Under the pieces are notes generated by a model that had not been told where the DNA came from, ran no database searches, and saw nothing but the letters and a program-made list of their open reading frames with translations. This document shows, piece after piece, positions 1-8,916 of a DNA stretch of 64,000 nt. Origin of the DNA: Bacteroides sp. AN502(2024) (GTDB taxonomy: Bacteria > Bacteroidota > Bacteroidia > Bacteroidales > Bacteroidaceae); the NCBI RefSeq assembly GCF_041227145.1, contig NZ_JBGFSP010000003.1, positions 1,364,001-1,428,000 on the forward strand, read 5' to 3'. Both the position numbers and the translations under genes were made by a program. Numbering within the stretch: the first letter of the stretch is position 1; each line of letters begins with the position of its first letter.

Positions 1-1149
1 CGAATACGGTCTTGAGAAATATTCGCATTCTGTTTCGGAGTATCCTGTGCCATACGGTAAACTTCCGTACCTGCCAGTAGGAAAGCTCCCGGACCATATA
101 CTTCGGTCATATCGGGAGTCACCTTTTTGGGATCGGCACCGATAGGCTGCACATATCCCAGTTTTCCGTCTCTCTCCCACAGCCGACACCAAGGCTCTCC
201 AGCCTTTCTCCACTACAGGCAGAAATTCTTCTTTCGGTAGAAGTCCTTCGTTCACACCATACGCCAGCGCGTACACAAAGAAACCACTGCAACTCGTCTC
301 GGGCGACGGATAAGAAGCAGGGTCGAGCAGACTCGCATGCCAGAAACCGTCTTTATTCTGTAGAGGAGCAATCCGACGACATAACTTCTGGAACAAGTCC
401 AGATAGAACGGACGGTATTTACTCTTGGCAGGGAGTTCACGCAAAAGCTCTACCAGCCCTCCGAGCACCCAACCATTGCCACGTCCCCAGAATACTTTCG
501 CGCCATTGGCTTCCTTCATCGTAAAATAGCGGTGGTCGCGAAAGAAAAGGTTATCTTCTTTATCGAACAGATAATGATAGGTAGCCTTATATTCTTTGTC
601 CATGAAACGGATGAACTTTTTGTCGCCCGTGATACTGTAGAGTTTCATGTAAACAGGGGGAGCCATGAACAGAGCGTCACACCAAGTCCAATGTTCCAAT
701 GTGCTGGCATCACCGTAATTCAATTCGAACGAGCCGGAAGAGGGATGGGCAATCACCCATTCGGCACGTGCCTGTGTCGGGATGAGCATCCTCTCTTTCC
801 TGTACTTTTCGTACATATACAGATACATCTGCGAGACACAGATATCATCCGCATGATACATTCGTTGGTCCACCTGCCAGTGGTTGCGGTTTCCCAGCCG
901 CAACAGCCATTTATAATACGAATCGTCTTTGTCCATCCGTTCGGCTATCTCAGCCCAGTGGACAAGTCCCAGATAGAAAGTGGCATTTACCCAGTTGAGG
1001 TCACCGTAAATAGCCTTGTTGTAATGAGCAATCTGCCAGTCGGCCACCCGCCTCATCGACTGCTTCACTTCTGTTTTAGTAAATGTCTGCGCAACTGTAG
1101 TACACAAATAGCCCATGCATAGGGCAAGGGTTAAAAGAAAATTCTTCAT
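1..1149 (-). pseudogene. GH105/GH88-like unsaturated glycuronyl hydrolase, frameshifted and cut by window edge
   Basis: The reading frame starts at an ATG at 1149 with a signal peptide (MKNFLLTLALCMGYLC). It shows the alpha/alpha-barrel motifs of the YteR/GH105 family: HADDICVSQMYLYMYEK, WTWCDALFMAPPVY and WGRGNGWVLGGL. Known members remove unsaturated uronic acid from lyase-generated oligosaccharides, usually in the periplasm. Near 176-178 (CCC on the plus strand) the frame breaks. After RALVSAV the family-like continuation DGKLGYVQPIGADPKKV is found only in the other frame, and deleting one base restores it. The rest of the gene lies left of the window. A pseudogene or a one-base sequence error are both possible. 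It diverges from the fucosidase operon. Confidence 0.8.
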
Positions 1150-1171
1150 AATACTATAATTTTGTTCAATC

Positions 1172-1179
1172 CAAAGATA
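1172..1179 (-). promoter_or_regulatory. Candidate -7 box for the leftward hydrolase
   Basis: On the minus strand the octamer reads TATCTTTG, an exact match to the Bacteroidales -7 consensus TAnnTTTG. It lies 23 bases upstream of the ATG at 1149. I see no good -33 TTTG at the usual spacing. Confidence 0.4.
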
Positions 1180-1680
1180 ACAAGCCTGAATAGATTAAGT
1201 AGAGTTATATTTTCCGTTTAAGCTGCTCTTATCTTCCATCAAAGAAAGAAAAAGCAGCTTTCTGAACAGCTCTATTCACTCACTCAATGACCGAACCCGT
1301 ACTTGCTTTCTTCCGGTTTATAAATTACATTAAAATCGGATATTAAAAATTTCAGGTAAAAATAGGGAGTATTTCTATACGGAGTGAAACCAAATCTCCC
1401 TTTAAAGAGGTATCTACGATTCTGTGGAAAATACAGGCATATATTATGGACAAATTGCGCACACCATCAACACCAAAGAGATATCTCACCCTCCAGGAAC
1501 TCCCCAACAAATATCCTGACGGATATATTGGTCCATCACGAAGTATATATTCGCACAAACGGAGTAAGAAGCAGCAATATATATACATATATCGTCCAAA
1601 GATGATGCATTTATTTTCCACAAAAACTCAAACTCCACCTTATATGACACAGAAGTCACCTCTCATTAATGGATTAGTCA

Positions 1681-1688
1681 TAAGTTTG
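1681..1688 (+). promoter_or_regulatory. Candidate -7 box for the fucosidase operon
   Basis: TAAGTTTG matches the Bacteroidales -7 consensus TAnnTTTG and lies 41 bases upstream of the fucosidase ATG. No clear -33 element is visible, as expected for a promoter that needs an activator or an ECF sigma factor. Confidence 0.35.
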
Positions 1689-1729
1689 TGCCACTTCATT
1701 ATATCAACTATTAATTAAAACAGAAAAGA

Positions 1730-3166
1730 ATGAAAGGCACAAAAAGAATTATTACATTATTCGCACTAATTACTGCCATCTCCTTTTTATCTTCCGCTCA
1801 GGAAATAAAAAAAGAGATACCTTTAAAATATGGAGCTACCAATGAAGGTAAACGACAAGATCCGGCCATGCAAAAATTCCGTGATAACCGTTTGGGAGCT
1901 TTCATTCATTGGGGATTGTATGCTATTCCAGGTGGCGAATGGAACGGGAAAGTATATGGAGGGGCAGCCGAATGGTTGAAAAGTTGGGCAAAAGTACCTT
2001 CTGACGAGTGGATGAAATTGATGGATCAATGGAACCCGACCAAGTTTGACGCAAAGAAATGGGCGAAGATGGCCAAGAAAATGGGAGTCAAATATGTAAA
2101 GATAACAACCAAACACCACGAAGGATTCTGTTTGTGGCCGAGCAAATACTCTAAATATACGGTAGCAAACACTCCTTATAAAAAAGATGTGCTGGGTGAA
2201 ATGGTGAAGGCCTACAATGATGAAGGCATTGATGTACACTTCTATTTCTCGGTCATGGACTGGAGTCATCCGGATTATCGTTATAGCATCAAATCAGCGG
2301 AAGATAGTATTGCATTCAGCCGCTTTCTGGAGTTTACGGATAATCAGTTGAAAGAATTGGCTACACGCTATCCGACGGTGAAAGATTTCTGGTTTGACGG
2401 TACATGGGATACCAGTATCAAGAAGAATGGTTGGTGGACAGCTCATGCAGAACAGATGTTGAAAGAAATGCTTCCGGGCGTTACTATCAATAGCCGTTTG
2501 CGTGCCGATGATAAAGGGAAGCGCCATTTCGACAGCAACGGTCGCCTGATGGGAGACTATGAGTCCGGTTATGAACGCCGGTTGCCTGATCCGGTGAAGG
2601 ATTTGAAAGTCACTCAATGGGACTGGGAGGCTTGTATGACGGTTCCTGAAAATCAATGGGGATACCACAAAGATTGGTCATTGAGTTATGTAAAGACTCC
2701 GATAGAGGTGATTGAGCGTATAGTACATGCTGTTTCCATGGGCGGAAATATGGTTGTGAATTTTGGTCCGCAGGCAGATGGGGACTTCCGTCCGGAAGAA
2801 AAAGAGTTGGCTGAGGCTATCGGTAAGTGGATGAGTCGTTATGGTAAAGCTGTCTATGCCTGTGACTATGCAGGATTTGACAAGCAAGGCTGGGGATATT
2901 ACACACGCGGCAAAAATGGCGAAGTGTATATGATCGTATTTAATCAGCCATATAGCGGTCGTCTGACAGTGAAGACTCCGAAAGGCATCTCGGTTGAAAA
3001 GGCTTCTTTATTAGGCACCGGCGAAGAGATTCAAGTTGTCGAGACAACCCGTAACGAGTATAATGTATCTGTACCTGAGAAAAATCCGGGTGAGCCCTAT
3101 GTTATTCTACTTAAAGTTCGTGCAGCTAAGGGAACAAAAGGTATTTACCGGGATGCTCTGACATAA
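1730..3166 (+). CDS. GH29 alpha-L-fucosidase, exported
   Basis: This 478-residue protein has an N-terminal signal peptide and the GH29 TIM barrel. It hydrolyses terminal alpha-L-fucose from glycans, probably in the periplasm. Family motifs include LGAFIHWGLYAIPGGEW near residue 55, ITTKHHEGFCLWPSKYS near 125, and DFWFDGTWD, where Asp223 is the expected catalytic nucleophile. VNFGPQADGDF then precedes a small C-terminal beta-sandwich. It is the first gene of the rightward operon, 24 bases before the GH2 gene. Fucosidase plus galactosidase fits stepwise trimming of fucosylated, galactose-containing host O-glycans. The family call is secure; the linkage preference cannot be read. Confidence 0.93.
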   Translation: MKGTKRIITLFALITAISFLSSAQEIKKEIPLKYGATNEGKRQDPAMQKFRDNRLGAFIHWGLYAIPGGEWNGKVYGGAAEWLKSWAKVPSDEWMKLMDQWNPTKFDAKKWAKMAKKMGVKYVKITTKHHEGFCLWPSKYSKYTVANTPYKKDVLGEMVKAYNDEGIDVHFYFSVMDWSHPDYRYSIKSAEDSIAFSRFLEFTDNQLKELATRYPTVKDFWFDGTWDTSIKKNGWWTAHAEQMLKEMLPGVTINSRLRADDKGKRHFDSNGRLMGDYESGYERRLPDPVKDLKVTQWDWEACMTVPENQWGYHKDWSLSYVKTPIEVIERIVHAVSMGGNMVVNFGPQADGDFRPEEKELAEAIGKWMSRYGKAVYACDYAGFDKQGWGYYTRGKNGEVYMIVFNQPYSGRLTVKTPKGISVEKASLLGTGEEIQVVETTRNEYNVSVPEKNPGEPYVILLKVRAAKGTKGIYRDALT

Positions 3167-3190
3167 ATCAAAAGAGAATTAGATTATATT

Positions 3191-5299
3191 ATGAAGTTCA
3201 AATTTACATTCATTTTGTTCGTACTGATCGGGCAGTTTTTCTCTCTTACTGCCCGTGAAGTGACCTCTTTCAATGAAGGATGGTTGTTCAAGCGGGGTCC
3301 TTTTTCAAAAGATCCGGTGAAAGCATCCGCTCAATGGAATGGGAAATGGGATGCCGTAAACCTGCCTCATACCTGGAATGCGAAGGACATGCAGGTCAAA
3401 GCAGCTTCTTTTTATGAAGGGGTAGGATATTATAAGAAAAAACAGTTTTTTGGAGAGGAACTGAAAAGGAAGCGTGTATTTCTCCGGTTTGAAGGTGTGG
3501 GCGCAAACACCGAGGTGTATGTAAACGGGAAGCTTGTCGGAACCCATAAAGGAGGGTACAGCGCTTTTGCCTTTGAAATCGGAACAGCTTTGAAACTGGG
3601 AACTGAGAACGAAATTATGGTAAAGGCCGACAATACCTCACGGCCGGATGTTATTCCGGTGAATCACAATCTTTTCGGTGTGTATGGAGGTATTTATCGT
3701 CCGGTATGGCTTATCGTCACTGAACAGAGTAACATTACAGTTACCGATTGTGCTTCTCCGGGAGTTTATATTACTCAGAAGAATGTATCGAAACGGTCTG
3801 CTGATATTACTGTTAAAGTAAAATTGGATAATGGCGGTCTTACACCGGCTGATTTGGTGCTTGAAAATTCTCTTTATACACAAGAAGGGAAGAAAGTTCT
3901 TTCGCACCGTCTTCCTTTGAAATTAACTCCTCAAGGGATACAGACTTATGCTTCCACTTTTAAATTGAGTAAACCTCACCTTTGGCAAGGGCGTAAAGAT
4001 CCTTATTTATATAAGGTCGTTTCACGTCTGATATCAGATGGGGAAGTTATCGATGAGGTAATCCAACCATTGGGTGTCCGTAAATACGAGATTGTAGCCG
4101 GCAAGGGATTTTATCTGAACGGTGAGAAATATCCGATGTATGGTGTAACCCGTCATCAGGATTGGTGGGTATTGGGAAGTGCCCTTACGAATCAGGAGCA
4201 CGACTTTGATCTAGCTCAGATCATGGATGTGGGAGCAACAACTGTCCGTTTTGCCCATTATCAACAATCGGATTACTTATACTCCCGTTGTGATTCATTG
4301 GGACTGGTAATTTGGGCAGAAATACCTTTTGTAAATCGTGTGACAGGATATGAAGCGGAAAATGCACAGTCTCAGCTCCGTGAGTTGATTCGTCAGAGTT
4401 TCAATCACCCCTCTATTTATGTATGGGGATTGCATAATGAGGTATATCAACCTCATGAATATACGGCCGGACTGACACAGGCACTTCATAATCTTGCCAA
4501 GACGGAGGATCCGGATCGTTATACGGTAGCTGTCAATGGGTTCGGACATGCCGAGCACGCAGTGAACCAAAATACGGACATTCAGGGAATGAACCGGTAT
4601 TTCGGATGGTATGAGAGGAAACTACAAGACATTGAACCATGGGTGAAAGGGTTGGAAGAGAAATATCCGTGGCAGAAATTGATGTTGACAGAATATGGTG
4701 CGGATGCCAATCTGGAACATCAGACTGAATATCTGGGTGATGCATTGAACTGGGGGAAACCTTTCTATCCGGAGACATTTCAAACCAAAACTCATGAATA
4801 TCAGTGGAGTGTAATCTCGAAACATCCTTATATCATTGCTTCTTATCTCTGGAATATGTTTGACTTTGGCGTACCGATGTGGAGCCGGGGTGGCGTACCT
4901 GCCCGTAATTTGAAGGGACTGATAACTTTTGACCGGAAAATCAAGAAGGACTCTTATTACTGGTATAAAGCCAACTGGAGCGAAGAGCCTGTATTATACC
5001 TGACTCAACGCCGAAATACAGACCGTGAACGGAAGCAAACTTCTGTGACAGTCTATTCCAATATCGGCACTCCGACAGTATATCTGAATGGAGAGAAACT
5101 AACCAACGTCCGCAATGGATATACCAACGTGCATTACATTTTTGACAACGTCACATTGCGACAAGGAGAAAACATCATCAAAGCCGTCACAACACACAAC
5201 GGAAAAGAATATACCGATGAAATTAAATGGAACTATACCGGTGAAAAGAGACGAAGTGCAGATTCGCGTGAAAACAAGAATGAACATGCAGGATGGTAA
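3191..5299 (+). CDS. GH2 beta-galactosidase-type glycoside hydrolase
   Basis: The 702-residue exported protein follows the GH2 plan: signal peptide, sugar-binding jelly roll (about 25-180), Ig-like domain (about 185-295), TIM barrel (about 300-600) and a C-terminal Ig-like domain. The acid/base sits in WGLHNEVYQ (Glu417) and the nucleophile in LTEYGAD (Glu501). Both catalytic residues are present, so the enzyme should be active. GH2 also contains beta-mannosidases and beta-glucuronidases. Beta-galactosidase is the likeliest reading from length and the VYGGIYRPVWL segment, but the substrate is inferred. It sits directly behind the GH29 gene and upstream of susC in the same direction. Confidence 0.9.
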   Translation: MKFKFTFILFVLIGQFFSLTAREVTSFNEGWLFKRGPFSKDPVKASAQWNGKWDAVNLPHTWNAKDMQVKAASFYEGVGYYKKKQFFGEELKRKRVFLRFEGVGANTEVYVNGKLVGTHKGGYSAFAFEIGTALKLGTENEIMVKADNTSRPDVIPVNHNLFGVYGGIYRPVWLIVTEQSNITVTDCASPGVYITQKNVSKRSADITVKVKLDNGGLTPADLVLENSLYTQEGKKVLSHRLPLKLTPQGIQTYASTFKLSKPHLWQGRKDPYLYKVVSRLISDGEVIDEVIQPLGVRKYEIVAGKGFYLNGEKYPMYGVTRHQDWWVLGSALTNQEHDFDLAQIMDVGATTVRFAHYQQSDYLYSRCDSLGLVIWAEIPFVNRVTGYEAENAQSQLRELIRQSFNHPSIYVWGLHNEVYQPHEYTAGLTQALHNLAKTEDPDRYTVAVNGFGHAEHAVNQNTDIQGMNRYFGWYERKLQDIEPWVKGLEEKYPWQKLMLTEYGADANLEHQTEYLGDALNWGKPFYPETFQTKTHEYQWSVISKHPYIIASYLWNMFDFGVPMWSRGGVPARNLKGLITFDRKIKKDSYYWYKANWSEEPVLYLTQRRNTDRERKQTSVTVYSNIGTPTVYLNGEKLTNVRNGYTNVHYIFDNVTLRQGENIIKAVTTHNGKEYTDEIKWNYTGEKRRSADSRENKNEHAGW

Positions 5300-5449
5300 T
5301 TGCCTGCTTTATGATCTATAGAAATAAAACAAAATGTTAAACCATAAAATATTAAAAGCCTATGTGAAACAGTGATCTTACATCCATTCGAAAAACACTT
5401 AGAATCAGAATTTAAAATGTTATAGAATATAAAAACATCTAATTAGTTT

Positions 5450-8400
5450 ATGGAACACAAAAAATTATTTTTTTTAATTGCTGTATGCCTCTTTTCTATT
5501 GGGCTATTCGCTCAAAGCGGTACGGAAAAGATTAGCATATCGTTCAGTAAAATACCTTTAAAAGAGGCCATGACAAAAGTAGAAAAGGCTTCGGGATATT
5601 TATTCTCTTACGATGCGACTGAAATAAACACAGAGCAACCGGTCAGTTTGAACTGTAAGAACGAAGAAATACGTCTGGCACTTCGTAAAATGTTCGGACC
5701 GACTGCTATCACATTCAAATTTCAGAACCGTAAAATTGTGTTGTCGCTTTCTTCTAACGAAGTTTCAACATCTAAGAAAGGAGCGCTCAAAACCGTTACC
5801 GGTGTTGTTTCCGATGCAACCGGAGAACCTGTTATCGGAGCCACAGTAATAGTGAAAGGCACTGTCAACGGTGTATTGACCGATATGGATGGTAAATATA
5901 CCATTAAGGCAAGAGAAGGTGAAGTGTTGGAATTCCGCTATATTGGCTATAACAGTGTTGAGCAGAAAGTGAAGGATAAAAGCGTTATCAACATAGCCAT
6001 GGCAGAATCAAATGTAAACTTGGACGATGTGGTCGTTATCGGTTATGGTTCACAGAAGAAGGAAAGTGTCGTATCTTCTGTCAACACGATGAAGCCTGCG
6101 GAGATTGCCATCCCGACACGCAGCTTGTCAAATACGATTGCCGGTCAGGTGGCAGGTGTGATTGCTATCCAGCGTTCCGGAGAACCGGGAAATGATGATG
6201 CTGATTTCTGGATTCGCGGTCAAAGCTCATACGCCGGTGGTACAAGTCCTTTGGTGCTGGTGGACGGTGTTCCCCGTAGTATGAACGATCTTGATACGGA
6301 CGAAATAGAGACGTTCACTGTTTTGAAAGATGCTGCCGCCACTGCTGTATACGGTTCGGAAGGAGCCAACGGTGTAGTTTTGATAACTACCAAACGTGGT
6401 CGCGCGCAAAAAACGATTATCAGTTTCAATGCACAATACAGTATTGCTACTCCTACCCGTATGCCGGAGTTGATGAACTCTTGGGATTACCTGTCAATGT
6501 GGAATGAAGCATCTTGGAATGATGCGGGCAATCCTGATTGGGACACCTATTTGCAAAACAATGCCCCATACAGTGCAGAAGCGTTGGCTATGTATCGGGA
6601 CGGTGTTGATCCGGATTTATACCCGAATTCTATCTGGACAGATCTGTTATCCAACAATACACAGAATCAGCGCTATACGATTAATCTGCGAGGAGGTTCG
6701 GAGAAAACAAAATTCTTTGTATCAGGAGCTTACTACAAGGAAAACGGTATGTTCAAATCGAACCCCTTGGACGATTACAATGCCAATATCGGTCTGCAAC
6801 GTTATAATTTACGTTCCAATGTAGATATGGATATCACTCCGACAACCAAACTTTCCGTGGATATGAGTGGGCAATATAGAACTCAGAATAATCCAGGAAA
6901 CACTTCTGATCAGATATTCAAGCATATCATACTTTTCCCAACTCATCTGGTTCCTTTTGTCTGGTCAGATGGCACCGCATCTATTTGTGATACGGATGCA
7001 GACGGACGTTATAATCCATACAACCTACTGAACTACTCCGGTTATTCCAAGAAGTGGTCTGTAGCTATGCAAACCAAGGCAACCTTGAAGCAAAAACTTG
7101 ATTTCATTACCAAAGGATTGTCTGTTCAAGGTAGTATCAGTTTTGATGCCGATTTCAGTTCTACCTTAAAACGTTCGATGGAACCGGATAAATATACGGT
7201 TACAGGTCGGGATGAGAATGGAGCACTTATTAAAAAGTTAAAAACAGAGGGAAGCCCGCTCGGAGAAGCTACCGCCAGCCAAAGCCGCGGAACGAAAAAG
7301 ATATACATTGAAGCACAATTGAACTATGAGCGCACTTTCAATAAGAAACATGCGGTTACGGGAACTTTTGTATATAATCAGAAGGAAACTCAATACCAAG
7401 GATCTAGAAACTCTAATGGAACACAAGATGTGGGAGGCTTGCAGCTATTGCCTTACCGCAAGCAGAATATTGTGCTGCGTGGAACTTACGCTTATGACAA
7501 TCGATATGTACTGGAAGCCAGTTTTGGTGCGACCGGTAGTGAGAACTTTGCTCCCGGTAACCGCTGGGGTATTTTCCCGGCAGTAGGTGCTGCTTGGAAT
7601 GTACATGCCGAGAAATTTATGCAAAAGGAGAATATCATGAATATTCTGAGTAAGTTGCGTTTAAGAGCTTCTTATGGTCTTACGGGTAACGATAATACGG
7701 GATCTTCCCGCTTTGTATATAGGGAATTATTGACAAATAGTGGAACACAAAACTTGGGTTTAAGCGCCGGTACAGGTGGAAAGGCCGTGAATGGTATAGG
7801 ACGTATTTATGAAAACACTTTTGCTGCTCCGTATCTTAGCTGGGAGAAGGAAAAGAAAACCAATTTCGGTATCGATTTAGGTTTATTCCGAGGACGTGTG
7901 GATATTACAGCCGATTATTTCAGTAATCGCCGTGAAAATATCCTGATTTCGAGAGTCACTATTCCTACTGCTACCGGTTTCCGTGTAAATCCTTGGCAGA
8001 ACTTCGGTATTACAACGAATAAAGGTTTTGATGCAAGTGTTACCATCAAACACAATATTGGCAAAGACTGGACCCTTTCGGCCAGAGGTAACATAACCTA
8101 CGCAGTCAATAAGATTGTTGAAAAAGATGAAATTCCTCAAGCGTATCCGTGGCTTGCTCAAACCGGCACATCTATCGGAACCAATAAGATATATGTTGCG
8201 GATGGTCTGTTTACCAATCAGGATTTTATTATCACCCAAAGAAATGACGGAAGTTACAATTATAAATTGAAAGATGGAATCGCATCTTATTCTGCTGACG
8301 TAAAACCGGGTGATATCAGATACAAAGATTTGAATAATGATGGGCGTATCACTGACGACGATCAGACTTATTATAGCGGTATTTATCCGAATAACCCGCA

Positions 8401-8887
8401 GATCGTTTACGGCTTTGGGGTGAATGTACAATATAAAGGTATCTATGCCGGAGCCTTCTTCCAGGGAGTAGGTAGAGCGTCTACCAACCTGAAAGCCAAT
8501 ACGGATTACTTTGTCCCATTTGCCAAAGGAAAAGACCAATCTTCCGCACGTATACAAGCTACCGACCATTGGAGTGCAAGCAACCCCAACAACACGGACG
8601 TGTTGTATCCCCGTTTGCATACCAATAATTATAGCAACAATACTTTGAATAGTACATGGTGGTATCGTGATGCCAGCTTCCTTCGTCTGAAGAATGTTGA
8701 ATTAGGATATCAGTTTGACAAGAAACTGGTACAAAAATGGAAAATGCAGAATCTTCGCATATATGTACAGGGAAGCAATCTTGCCGTATGGGATCATATT
8801 AAGATGTGGGATCCGGAAATTGGAAACAGTGGTGCAAGATACCCGATTAATGCGACTTGGACATTTGGTCTTGACGTAACTTTTTAA
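5450..8887 (+). CDS. SusC/RagA-type TonB-dependent outer-membrane transporter with STN domain
   Basis: This 1145-residue protein starts with a signal peptide. An STN (secretin/TonB short N-terminal) domain at about 28-100 comes next (ISISFSKIPLKEAMTKVEK). A carboxypeptidase-regulatory-like domain (about 113-195, VTGVVSDATGEPVIGATV) and the SusC signature DDVVVIGYGSQKKESVV from residue 192 precede the plug and the 22-strand barrel. It imports oligosaccharides bound by its SusD partner, encoded 29 bases downstream. The STN domain normally contacts a FecR-type anti-sigma factor in trans-envelope signalling. No FecR or ECF sigma gene lies in this window, so the partner may be left of position 1 or elsewhere. 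Confidence 0.95.
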   Translation: MEHKKLFFLIAVCLFSIGLFAQSGTEKISISFSKIPLKEAMTKVEKASGYLFSYDATEINTEQPVSLNCKNEEIRLALRKMFGPTAITFKFQNRKIVLSLSSNEVSTSKKGALKTVTGVVSDATGEPVIGATVIVKGTVNGVLTDMDGKYTIKAREGEVLEFRYIGYNSVEQKVKDKSVINIAMAESNVNLDDVVVIGYGSQKKESVVSSVNTMKPAEIAIPTRSLSNTIAGQVAGVIAIQRSGEPGNDDADFWIRGQSSYAGGTSPLVLVDGVPRSMNDLDTDEIETFTVLKDAAATAVYGSEGANGVVLITTKRGRAQKTIISFNAQYSIATPTRMPELMNSWDYLSMWNEASWNDAGNPDWDTYLQNNAPYSAEALAMYRDGVDPDLYPNSIWTDLLSNNTQNQRYTINLRGGSEKTKFFVSGAYYKENGMFKSNPLDDYNANIGLQRYNLRSNVDMDITPTTKLSVDMSGQYRTQNNPGNTSDQIFKHIILFPTHLVPFVWSDGTASICDTDADGRYNPYNLLNYSGYSKKWSVAMQTKATLKQKLDFITKGLSVQGSISFDADFSSTLKRSMEPDKYTVTGRDENGALIKKLKTEGSPLGEATASQSRGTKKIYIEAQLNYERTFNKKHAVTGTFVYNQKETQYQGSRNSNGTQDVGGLQLLPYRKQNIVLRGTYAYDNRYVLEASFGATGSENFAPGNRWGIFPAVGAAWNVHAEKFMQKENIMNILSKLRLRASYGLTGNDNTGSSRFVYRELLTNSGTQNLGLSAGTGGKAVNGIGRIYENTFAAPYLSWEKEKKTNFGIDLGLFRGRVDITADYFSNRRENILISRVTIPTATGFRVNPWQNFGITTNKGFDASVTIKHNIGKDWTLSARGNITYAVNKIVEKDEIPQAYPWLAQTGTSIGTNKIYVADGLFTNQDFIITQRNDGSYNYKLKDGIASYSADVKPGDIRYKDLNNDGRITDDDQTYYSGIYPNNPQIVYGFGVNVQYKGIYAGAFFQGVGRASTNLKANTDYFVPFAKGKDQSSARIQATDHWSASNPNNTDVLYPRLHTNNYSNNTLNSTWWYRDASFLRLKNVELGYQFDKKLVQKWKMQNLRIYVQGSNLAVWDHIKMWDPEIGNSGARYPINATWTFGLDVTF

Positions 8888-8916
8888 CCATTAATCAATT
8901 ATAAGAACAATTAATT

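Larger units (their letters stand above)
1150..1729. other. Divergent intergenic control region
   Basis: This 580-base gap separates the leftward hydrolase from the rightward fucosidase and carries no convincing gene. It holds a perfect 8-base inverted repeat (AAGCTGCT at 1220-1227, AGCAGCTT at 1253-1260) and a short palindrome (ATATCC tgac GGATAT, 1511-1526). There is one Bacteroidales-type -7 box for each direction. Its length suits binding of a PUL regulator, but no specific operator is recognised. Confidence 0.5.

Noticed and set aside
532..1122. 196-codon plus-strand frame
   Set aside because: It is antisense to the GH105-like gene, whose minus frame has a signal peptide and family motifs.
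1352..1718. Overlapping short frames in the PUL control region
   Set aside because: They lie on both strands of an AT-rich intergenic region, with no ribosome sites or recognisable protein features.
7883..8620. 245-codon minus-strand frame
   Set aside because: It is antisense to the SusC barrel, whose frame is continuous with strong family motifs.
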